Assembly (NCBI GenBank): GCA_905215575.1
Contig: CAJMQV010000010.1
Coordinates: 1 to 38,942, forward strand
Source: an uncultured bacterium
GTDB lineage: Bacteria; Bacteroidota; Bacteroidia; Bacteroidales; Bacteroidaceae
DNA: 38,942 nt
Reading direction: 5' to 3'
Shown: piece after piece, positions 1 through 6,807 of the stretch
Position numbering within the stretch: the first letter of the stretch is position 1
Layout of the letters: the number at the start of each line of letters is the position of its first letter
Translations under genes and position numbers: made by a program
Notes under the pieces: generated by a model
Told to the model about the DNA's origin: nothing
Database searches by the model: none
The model's input: only the letters and a program-made list of their open reading frames with translations

Positions 1-1339
1 TAAGACATACGAATTGGTACCAGCCGGTAACTACAAAGTAGGACAAGTTGACGAACAAGGTCACTGGACAGGTGATGACGCTACAACAGGTAAAGTTATC
101 GAAGGACGTAAAGACGTTACTTACATCTACAAACTCAAAGAACAACCAGCACAACCTAAGGGTAATGTTTACGTTCACTATGTAGATACTGATGGTAATA
201 CACTGGGTACTTATTTTGAGGCCGCAACTGATGGCGCTGACGTTACCTGCAATGCTCCGGAGATTCCGAATTTCGAAGTAATGAACTATGGTGAGGGTCA
301 GACAGAGGCTCCTGTTGTGGAATGTATCAGTCAGAATCAGACCGTGAAGGTGGTTTATAAGAGAACCGCTTATGCCTTGACTATTGATTGTCGTGATGAG
401 AATGGTAATCCATTGGAATCTAAGAAGGATATAATTAAGGTAGGAGAGAGCACAGAAATTGTTTATCCGGAAATTGCATATTACACCTTTAAAGAAGGAA
501 GTGTAGCTCCAGGATCTTATACACCGACTAAAGACGAAGTGATCACTGCCGTATATTCTACAGAGGCCATGTATTTGGGATTCAAAGCTGTAGGCGAGGC
601 CATTACCGAGTTGGAAGGTGGAAAGCAGTATTTGTTCTTTGATGCAACTACTGCTTCAGGACGAAGCGGATTTATCAATGTTTCTGACAATGACGTTGTT
701 CTGACAAATAATGCTACAGAGGGAGCCCCTGCATATGTTTGGACATTGGAGGCAACTTCAGAAAACAACCGGTTCAAAGTAATGAACAGTAACAAGAAGT
801 ATATCCCTTCATTGTCGAACGGTAAGAATGTGACAGTTTCTGACAATGGAGATACCTTTACCTTTACTTTGAATTCAGATAATGAAACCTGGAAGATTAA
901 GGGCTCTAACGGATCATATTGGAATGGCAATGTAGGAAGCATGACAGGTTGGTCTGATGCTCATCCTTATAAGGTCTATACATTTGTTCCGGTTCCTTAC
1001 TTTGAGGTGAAATGTAACTATGTAGATGATAAAGGCAATGCTATCTCGGATATTTCTGCTACTGTAGCAATTGTTAAGGCAGGTGATTCTTATACCCTTA
1101 ATGCACCTGAATTGGAAGGATACGAGAAACCAACAGTAAATGTTTCTACCGAGCAGTTGGCCGCAGTGAGTGAGAACCTGGATATTCAGGTAGTATATAA
1201 ACCGATAAGTACAGGCATCAACACAGTAGAATCTGCAACTGAAGCTAATGGCGGTCTTTATGACCTGAATGGCCGTAAGTTGAACAAAGCTACAGTGAAA
1301 GGTGTTTATATTGAAAATGGTCAAAAAGTAGTTAAGTAA
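1..1339 (+). CDS. MucBP-repeat surface protein with T9SS sorting domain (5' truncated by window edge)
   Basis: The reading frame is open to the left edge (in-frame codons from base 2), so the N-terminus is outside the window and the TTG at 14 is not a start. Visible from the N-side are the end of one MucBP-like repeat (YELVPAGNY...VTYIYKLKE), then a fuller one (VYVHYVDTDGNTL... to VKVVYKRT), a third related module (YALTIDCRDENGNPL...), a ~140-residue beta-rich, trefoil-like stretch (LEGGKQYLFFDAT...), a further MucBP-like module (VKCNYVDDKGNAI... to VVYKPI), and a C-terminal ~40-residue tail (GLYDLNGRKLN...GVYIENGQKVVK) of the T9SS type A sorting form. Family knowledge: MucBP modules occur in mucus-binding adhesins, mostly of Gram-positive bacteria. 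Inferred role: exported adhesin anchored by T9SS. Codon use differs between the first ~190 bases (glutamine all CAA, lysine mostly AAA) and the rest (mainly CAG/AAG). Confidence 0.82.
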   Translation, partial: KTYELVPAGNYKVGQVDEQGHWTGDDATTGKVIEGRKDVTYIYKLKEQPAQPKGNVYVHYVDTDGNTLGTYFEAATDGADVTCNAPEIPNFEVMNYGEGQTEAPVVECISQNQTVKVVYKRTAYALTIDCRDENGNPLESKKDIIKVGESTEIVYPEIAYYTFKEGSVAPGSYTPTKDEVITAVYSTEAMYLGFKAVGEAITELEGGKQYLFFDATTASGRSGFINVSDNDVVLTNNATEGAPAYVWTLEATSENNRFKVMNSNKKYIPSLSNGKNVTVSDNGDTFTFTLNSDNETWKIKGSNGSYWNGNVGSMTGWSDAHPYKVYTFVPVPYFEVKCNYVDDKGNAISDISATVAIVKAGDSYTLNAPELEGYEKPTVNVSTEQLAAVSENLDIQVVYKPISTGINTVESATEANGGLYDLNGRKLNKATVKGVYIENGQKVVK

Positions 1340-1366
1340 ACTGCTTTTAAGCTGAAATAGAGCTAT

Positions 1367-1416
1367 AAAAAACAGCACCGCAAAGTTTATGAAACCTTGC
1401 GGTGCTGTTTTTGTTT
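1367..1416. terminator. Bidirectional intrinsic terminator between convergent genes
   Basis: A perfect 15-bp inverted repeat (1369-1383 and 1397-1411, core cagcaccgcaa/ttgcggtgctg) is followed by a T-rich run on the plus strand and has an A-run on its left, so it can terminate both the rightward MucBP gene and the leftward anSME gene. Confidence 0.85.
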
Positions 1417-1470
1417 TATCAAAAGTGGCGATTGAAAAGTTTTATCTTTTTATCGGCTGCTTCTGTAGAA

Positions 1471-2712
1471 TTATAATTCTTGTTCCGGACCTCCGTCTTT
1501 AATCCATTGCATGACGTTGGCTGGTGGTCTTTCGTTTTTGAGTTCTTCTTTCATGAAATCCATATAAGGAGCTACATGTTTGAAGAACTGATGGTATCCG
1601 GCACACAGATAGTTTTGTCCGTTTTCTCCATCCTTAGAAAGGGCGAATCTGTTTTTAGGGCATTCGCCGTGGCATGCAAACAGAAAATCGCAGCTTTTGC
1701 ACTGTTGGGTTAATGTAGACTTCTTGGCTTCGCCAAATTTGAGTTGCTTTTCGCAGAACATCATTTCTATCAGATTCTTTTGATAGATATTGCCCAGTTT
1801 ATACTCTGGAAAAACAAAATGGTCGCAGCTGTATACATCGCCGTTGAATTCCATAATACCGGCATGTCCGCAGGTTTCTGCCATGCTGCAAAGTCCCGGG
1901 AGTACTCCCATCCAGTTTGCCAGTGTGGCATCAAATATCTGAATGTAATAGTCGCCGACATCGTTTCTGACCCATTCATCGAAAATGGTGCATAAAAACT
2001 TGCCCCATTGTTCCGGAGTAACGGAAAAGTCTGCCAGTTTGGCTTCTGCTCCTTCGGTAGGCGTTGCCAGGATTCTGCCGTCCGGATGTTTGAATATACG
2101 TTCAACAACAGGTGTAAACTGTATATAATGACAACCTATTTCCTTGAAGAAATGATAGAATTCAAGCGGATAATCTGCGTTGTAGTCGTTGACAACAGCC
2201 ATTGCATTCCATTCTACCTGGAATTTGTTCAGCAGCTTGATGCCATTCATGACTTGAACGAAAGACGGTTTCCCTCTTTTTGACTTTCTGTACTCGTCGT
2301 GAAACTCTTGAGGTCCGTCAATAGAAACTCCGACCAGCCAGTTTTCGTCATGGAAAAAACGACACCATTCTTCGGTAATTAGGGTTCCGTTGGTCTGGAT
2401 GGAATTGGCGATTCTACGTCCTTGGCCATACATTTTTTGAAATTTGACCGCCTTTTTGTAGAATTCAAGTGGGCGCATCATCGTTTCTCCACCATGCCAG
2501 GTAAAGTAAATCTCAGGGGTGGTTTGACTGTTGATATATTCTTTGATAAATCTCTCCAGCAGTTCATCGCTCATAATCTGTTTGGGAGTATGCTGGTAGA
2601 GCTTTGATTTTTCAGTATAATAGCAGTAATCGCAGGCCAGATTGCAAAGAGATCCTGCCGGCTTGGTCATGATATAGAGCGGTTTGCTAAGGGGATAGGT
2701 AGCTTTTTCCAT
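1471..2712 (-). CDS. Anaerobic sulfatase-maturating enzyme (radical SAM/SPASM, anSME)
   Basis: Converts the active-site Ser (or Cys) of sulfatases to formylglycine in the cytoplasm under anoxic conditions, using S-adenosylmethionine and Fe-S clusters. The radical SAM motif CxxxCxxC is at residues 23-30 (CNLACDYC, counting from the start chosen here). A C-terminal SPASM domain carries further cysteines (GLCSMAETC, YSCDHFVF, QCKSCDFLFACHGEC, YLCAGY). At 413 residues it closely matches my recollection of the B. thetaiotaomicron anSME, whose N-terminus (KATxYxxxxKPLYxM) aligns with the inner ATG at 2712. That ATG also has AAAGG five bases upstream, whereas an outer in-frame ATG at 2733 lies inside a hairpin arm with no spaced ribosome site. 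The gene is downstream of nagB, 105 bases after its stop, on the same strand. The serine-type sulfatase divergent from nagB is the obvious client. Confidence 0.93.
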   Translation of the reverse strand: MEKATYPLSKPLYIMTKPAGSLCNLACDYCYYTEKSKLYQHTPKQIMSDELLERFIKEYINSQTTPEIYFTWHGGETMMRPLEFYKKAVKFQKMYGQGRRIANSIQTNGTLITEEWCRFFHDENWLVGVSIDGPQEFHDEYRKSKRGKPSFVQVMNGIKLLNKFQVEWNAMAVVNDYNADYPLEFYHFFKEIGCHYIQFTPVVERIFKHPDGRILATPTEGAEAKLADFSVTPEQWGKFLCTIFDEWVRNDVGDYYIQIFDATLANWMGVLPGLCSMAETCGHAGIMEFNGDVYSCDHFVFPEYKLGNIYQKNLIEMMFCEKQLKFGEAKKSTLTQQCKSCDFLFACHGECPKNRFALSKDGENGQNYLCAGYHQFFKHVAPYMDFMKEELKNERPPANVMQWIKDGGPEQEL

Positions 2713-2730
2713 AAATGCCTTTAAAATAGA

Positions 2731-2782
2731 CATCCTGAATACAAGATAGGTCTGTTAGGGCCGTTTGCTTGTATTCAGGATG
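2731..2782 (-). promoter_or_regulatory. Long hairpin in the nagB-anSME spacer (leader/attenuator or processing site)
   Basis: A perfect 15-bp inverted repeat (2731-2745 and 2768-2782; cttgtattcaggatg and its complement) surrounds a 22-base loop. In leftward transcripts it lies after nagB and ends 18 bases before the preferred anSME start. The bases after the stem (TCTATTTTAAAGG) are only weakly U-rich, so it is not a textbook terminator. It could be a partial terminator, an mRNA-stabilising or processing hairpin, or a protein operator. Confidence 0.6.
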
Positions 2783-2817
2783 ATAATTGTTATGATCAGA
2801 TATAATCCGAGACAAGA

Positions 2818-3609
2818 TTAAAGAGCATCTTTCTCGATGTCTTTGAAGTACTTGTAAGTACCCACTTTCAATTCGTCTGTAGCTGCTTCGTCACAAACGA
2901 TGATTCCGTGCTGGTGCAACTGCAGTGCGCTGATAGTCCACATCTGAGTGATACCGCCTTCTACTGCGTGATACAATGCTTTTGCCTTGTTGTGACCGTT
3001 ACAGAGGATCAATACTTCTTTAGCAGACATAACAGTACCTACACCTACAGTCAGAGCGTGCAAAGGTACATTGTTCGGATCACCACCGAAGAAACGAGAG
3101 TTGGCAATACGAGTATCTGTAGTCAGTGTCTTTACGCGAGTGCGTGAAGTCAGAGAAGAACCCGGCTCGTTGAATGCGATGTGACCATCAGGACCGATAC
3201 CTCCGATGAACAGGTCAATACCACCTGCTTCCTCGATCATTTTCTCATAATTTGCACATTCTGCTTCCAGATTCTCTGCATTTCCATTCAGGATATGGAT
3301 GTTTTCTTTTGGGCAGTCAATGTGGTTGAACAAATTATTAGCCATGAAAGAGTGATAGCTTTCCGGGTGAGATTCCGGCAGACCTACATACTCGTCCATG
3401 TTGAAAGTAACAACATTCTTGAAACTTACTTTTCCTGCTTTGTATGCTTCTACCAAAGCTTTATACATGCCGATTGGAGATGAACCGGTTGGCAATCCCA
3501 AAACGAAAGGCTTCTCTGCAGTTGGGTTTGCTGCATTGATTTTATTGATTACATAGTTGGCAGCCCACTGTGACAGCTGGTCGTAATTTGGCTCAATAAT
3601 AACTCTCAT
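2818..3609 (-). CDS. nagB: Glucosamine-6-phosphate deaminase
   Basis: Catalyses glucosamine-6-phosphate to fructose-6-phosphate plus ammonia in the cytoplasm, the step that feeds amino sugars into glycolysis. The 263 residues match the short single-domain NagB family. Signature blocks are visible: the phosphate loop GLPTGSSPIGMY, the catalytic FNMDEYVGLP segment, and GGIGPDGHIAFNEPGSS, which holds the catalytic Asp and His. The start ATG at 3609 begins MRVIIEPNYDQLS, typical of the family. It is transcribed leftward, upstream of anSME and divergent from the sulfatase operon, which suits a locus releasing GlcNAc from mucin-type glycans. No nagA or transporter lies in the window. Confidence 0.96.
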   Translation of the reverse strand: MRVIIEPNYDQLSQWAANYVINKINAANPTAEKPFVLGLPTGSSPIGMYKALVEAYKAGKVSFKNVVTFNMDEYVGLPESHPESYHSFMANNLFNHIDCPKENIHILNGNAENLEAECANYEKMIEEAGGIDLFIGGIGPDGHIAFNEPGSSLTSRTRVKTLTTDTRIANSRFFGGDPNNVPLHALTVGVGTVMSAKEVLILCNGHNKAKALYHAVEGGITQMWTISALQLHQHGIIVCDEAATDELKVGTYKYFKDIEKDAL

Positions 3610-3644
3610 AACTTTATCTTTTTAATAAATGTTTATTATAGTCA

Positions 3645-3652
3645 CAAAGGTA
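3645..3652 (-). promoter_or_regulatory. -7 box for leftward nagB
   Basis: TACCTTTG on the minus strand matches the Bacteroidota TAnnTTTG element 36 bases upstream of the nagB ATG. No convincing -33 TTTG was found at the usual spacing. Confidence 0.5.
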
Positions 3653-3772
3653 ATAATTGTAGAAGATATAAAGAAATTTTTCTTTGTATTTTATTCGTTC
3701 TTCTTGTATTTCTTTTCTATACCCTCTTTAAAACTTTAACATAAGAAAATTGGATTTATTTTGCTTTTTCTT

Positions 3773-3780
3773 TTAATTTG
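3773..3780 (+). promoter_or_regulatory. Probable -7 box of the sulfatase operon
   Basis: TTAATTTG matches TAnnTTTG at all but one position, with a TTG at 3750-3752 about 20 bases upstream. If used, transcription starts near 3787. That rules out the upstream TTG at 3761 as a start codon and supports initiation at 3803 or 3815. Confidence 0.4.
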
Positions 3781-3802
3781 CAGTATTATACTGAGTACAA
3801 TT

Positions 3803-5341
3803 ATGAAAGAGATCATGTTTGTCAGAAAAAAAAATAAGTTGAGAAAAGCAGGCTTGTTTGGAGCTTTGCTGTTATCTATGGGTGTTCAGGCCCGTCAGAA
3901 TGAAAAGCCTAATATCATTTTTATTTTGTGTGATGATATGGGATATGGTGATTTGGCGTGCTATGGACAGAAATATATAAAGACTCCGAATCTGGATAAA
4001 ATGGCTTCGGAAGGAATGTTGTTCACACAAGCATATGCCGGTAGCCCTGTCAGTGCACCTTCTCGTGCCAGTTTGATGACCGGACAGCATACTGGACATA
4101 CCGAAGTTCGTGGAAATAAAGAATATTGGTCCGGGCAAGTGAAATATGGCAGAAATATAGATTATGCTGTTGCCGGCCAGCATCCTTATGATCCGGAGCA
4201 TGTGATTCTTCCTGAGATTATGAAAGATCAGGGGTACACTACTGGTATGTTCGGTAAGTGGGCCGGAGGTTATGAGGGATCTGTTTCTACTCCTGACAAG
4301 CGTGGTATAGATGAATATTACGGTTTTATCTGCCAGTTCCAGGCACATTTGTATTATCCTAATTTCCTTAACCGTTATAGCAAGGCTTTAGGTGATACAG
4401 GTGTCGTACGTGTGGTCATGGATGAGAATATCAAGTATCCTATGTTAGGTTCTGAGTATGGTCGGCGTCCACAATATTCTGCCCGTATGATTCACGAAAA
4501 GGCAATGGAGTGGTTGGATAAACAAACGGCAGACCAACCGTTTTATGGTTTCTTTACATACACTTTGCCTCATGCAGAGTTAGTACAACCTGGTGATTCT
4601 ATTTTGGATTACTATTTGGAGCAATTCAAGAATGATAAGAATTTTAAAGGAGCAGACGGATCACGATATAATGCGGTTGCCAATGTGCATGCTCAATTTG
4701 CTGCAATGATTACTCGCTTGGATAGTTATGTAGGTGAGATTATGCAGAAGCTGGAAGAAAAAGGTCTGGCGGAGAATACGTTGGTTATTTTTTCATCCGA
4801 TAACGGTCCTCATGAGGAGGGCGGAGCTGATCCTTCTTTCTTTGGTCGGGATGGCAAATTGCGTGGTCTGAAGAGATCTTGTCATGAAGGCGGAATCCGT
4901 GTACCCTTTATCGCAAAATGGCCAGGAAAGATACCGGCTGGTGTGGTAAATGACCATCAGTTGGCCTTTTATGACATTATGCCAACGTTCTGTGATTTGG
5001 CTGGCGTAAAGGATTTCAAGAAGCAATATTCAAATAAGAATAAAACAGACTATTTTGACGGTATTTCATTTGCTCCAACCTTATTGGGAAATGATAAGAA
5101 ACAAAAAGAGCATGCCTATTTGTATTGGGAGTTTAATGAAACCCAGCAGATTGCAGTGCGCAAAGGTGATTGGAAACTGATTGTAAAATCAGGCAAATGT
5201 GAACTTTATGATTTGGCCTCTGATGTGCACGAAGATCATAATATCGCAGATAAGCATCCCGATGTTGTTGCTGAATTGAAAAAAATTGTTCAAAAGGAAC
5301 ATGTAGATAGTCCGATTTTCCCTATTAAATTACCCGAATAA
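3803..5341 (+). CDS. Serine-type sulfatase (arylsulfatase / GalNAc- or GlcNAc-6-sulfatase-like, S1 family)
   Basis: Hydrolyses a sulfate ester, most plausibly on a host glycan; the exact substrate cannot be read from sequence. The N-terminus (MFVRKKNKLRKAGLFGALLLSMGVQA, broken as basic region then hydrophobic core then A-x-A-like site) is a signal peptide without lipobox, placing it in the periplasm or beyond. The catalytic signature is SAPSR at residues 84-88 followed by ASLMTGQHTGH, so residue 84 is the Ser to be matured to formylglycine. The metal-site LCDDMGYGD precedes it, SSDNGPHEEGG is the second metal block, and GKLRGLKRSCHEGGIRVPF is a conserved C-terminal-side block. It is first of three same-strand genes (gaps 29 and 27 bases). 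An inner ATG at 3815 is an equally possible start. No T9SS tail is seen. Confidence 0.92.
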   Translation: MKEIMFVRKKNKLRKAGLFGALLLSMGVQARQNEKPNIIFILCDDMGYGDLACYGQKYIKTPNLDKMASEGMLFTQAYAGSPVSAPSRASLMTGQHTGHTEVRGNKEYWSGQVKYGRNIDYAVAGQHPYDPEHVILPEIMKDQGYTTGMFGKWAGGYEGSVSTPDKRGIDEYYGFICQFQAHLYYPNFLNRYSKALGDTGVVRVVMDENIKYPMLGSEYGRRPQYSARMIHEKAMEWLDKQTADQPFYGFFTYTLPHAELVQPGDSILDYYLEQFKNDKNFKGADGSRYNAVANVHAQFAAMITRLDSYVGEIMQKLEEKGLAENTLVIFSSDNGPHEEGGADPSFFGRDGKLRGLKRSCHEGGIRVPFIAKWPGKIPAGVVNDHQLAFYDIMPTFCDLAGVKDFKKQYSNKNKTDYFDGISFAPTLLGNDKKQKEHAYLYWEFNETQQIAVRKGDWKLIVKSGKCELYDLASDVHEDHNIADKHPDVVAELKKIVQKEHVDSPIFPIKLPE

Positions 5342-5370
5342 TATTATTAACTTAATTACCTATATTTATA

Positions 5371-6780
5371 ATGAAAAAAACTACTTTATTTTCCTTGGCA
5401 TTAGCAGCAGGACTTGCCCTTAGTCCTTCTTTGGCTGATGCGCAGACCAAGGTGACACTGACAACTGCAAAAGCTGTCGGCGCCGAGTTTAGTTTTGTTA
5501 CTAACCCTGGTAAGATTACTGTTGATTGGGGCGATGGCAAGGCTGTTGAGTTATCCAGTTCAGGAGAACCTATTAAAGGCGAACTGAAAGGTCAGACTGT
5601 TATTATTTCACCAGAAAATTTAACTTTTTTGGATTGTAGCAGTAATGAGTTGACTCAATTTAATGTAGAAGATGCTTTGTCATTGAGAACATTGTATTGT
5701 GAAAACAATCAATTGAAATCATTGAGCTTGGATGGATGTCGTGCTTTGGAAGACTTGGATTGTTCAGAAAATGACTTGTCAAGTCTGAGTACAAGTTTTT
5801 TAAATAATTTGCAAGTTCTGAATTGTGCTGGAAACGCTCTTTATGCATTATCCGTACAGTCACAACCCAAATTGAAAACTCTCATTTGTTCTGATAATAA
5901 ATTAGAGTCAATAAGTGTTTCTCAGAATTCGGCATTGGAAACATTGTGGTGTCAAAATAATAAATTGAGAACATTGAATTTGAGCAGTAATAAAAAACTG
6001 CAGTCTTTGGTTTGTGATGATAATCAGATCTCTACAGTGAATGTATCTGGTTGTTCTCAAATCGTGGATTTCTGGTGCGACAACAATCAGTTGAAAACAT
6101 TGGATGTCAAAAATAATGTAGATTTGCAGACTTTGTCTTGTTCTAATAATCAGCTGACCTCATTGAATATACCAGCAGCCAGTGCTAATAAGAAAACAAA
6201 AGCTTTTTATTGTGACGGGAATAAATTGACATTTGCTTCAATGCATTCATTGTCAAATATTGAGAATCCTGATAATTGCTTGTATTCTCCACAAGCAGCC
6301 TTTTCATTACCACAGAATACAATATTGGTAGGGGAGCGTATTTCCATAGAAGGATTTGGAGAAAATGCGGATGGAAATAATGTATCTCCATTTTATACTT
6401 GGAAGAATGGCGATGTAGAATTGGAAAAAGGCTCTAAAGGTGATTATATCGCAATAGGATATCGCTTTACCTTTAATAAGCCTTTTGAGGCCATTCACTG
6501 TGAAGTTACTTCCGCAGGCTATCCTGGATTAGTTTTAACAAGCACCCCTTTGGCTGTAGTGGATGAAACTACTGGAATAGATGACATAATGAAAACTTTT
6601 GGTTTTTCATATACGACCAATGGAGGAGTTATTACGATGAAATCCGATAAACCGTATCAGGTAAGAATTTATACCGTTGATGGTAAGATGGTATGGAATG
6701 GAACTGTAGGAACTTCAGAAAAACGTGTTTCTTTAGGACATGGAATATTCTTGCTTAATGGACTTAAGTTATCTATTTAA
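5371..6780 (+). CDS. Secreted leucine-rich-repeat protein with T9SS-like C-terminal domain
   Basis: No enzymatic function is recognisable. A signal peptide spans residues 1-24 (...SLADA then QTKV). A short beta domain with IDWGDG-type motif (here TVDWGDGKAVEL) follows, then about nine to ten repeats of 21-22 residues of the form LxxLxCxNNxLxxLxL (e.g. LRTLYCENNQLKSLSL, LQTLSCSNNQLTSLNI) at roughly 75-290. A second beta domain (about 300-390) follows, and then a tail (YQVRIYTVDGKMVWNGTV...GIFLLNGLKLSI) resembling T9SS type A sorting domains. LRR folds of this kind bind proteins or glycans at the surface in other Bacteroidota. It lies between the sulfatase and the M60 peptidase, so a role in substrate or host binding is an inference. 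The T9SS call for the tail is moderate, because the usual GxY near the end is replaced by GIFLL. Confidence 0.82.
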   Translation: MKKTTLFSLALAAGLALSPSLADAQTKVTLTTAKAVGAEFSFVTNPGKITVDWGDGKAVELSSSGEPIKGELKGQTVIISPENLTFLDCSSNELTQFNVEDALSLRTLYCENNQLKSLSLDGCRALEDLDCSENDLSSLSTSFLNNLQVLNCAGNALYALSVQSQPKLKTLICSDNKLESISVSQNSALETLWCQNNKLRTLNLSSNKKLQSLVCDDNQISTVNVSGCSQIVDFWCDNNQLKTLDVKNNVDLQTLSCSNNQLTSLNIPAASANKKTKAFYCDGNKLTFASMHSLSNIENPDNCLYSPQAAFSLPQNTILVGERISIEGFGENADGNNVSPFYTWKNGDVELEKGSKGDYIAIGYRFTFNKPFEAIHCEVTSAGYPGLVLTSTPLAVVDETTGIDDIMKTFGFSYTTNGGVITMKSDKPYQVRIYTVDGKMVWNGTVGTSEKRVSLGHGIFLLNGLKLSI

Positions 6781-6807
6781 TCCCTTATTTGCTTAAAAGT
6801 TATAGAA

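Noticed and set aside
914..1378. 154-codon minus-strand ORF over the end of the MucBP gene
   Set aside because: Overlaps the conserved T9SS tail coding sequence and runs through the terminator hairpin; shadow ORF.
2731..2782. Invertible DNA switch flanked by inverted repeats
   Set aside because: The repeats enclose only 22 bases and no promoter; phase-variable invertons in Bacteroides normally enclose a promoter of 100 bases or more. Treated as a hairpin instead.
3761..3802. TTG start for the sulfatase
   Set aside because: The codon lies within the presumed promoter; ATG at 3803 or 3815 gives a proper signal peptide.
5640..6240. Tandem DNA repeat or CRISPR-like array in the LRR gene
   Set aside because: The periodicity is at the protein level (22-residue LRR units) with diverged DNA; spacing and sequence do not fit CRISPR.
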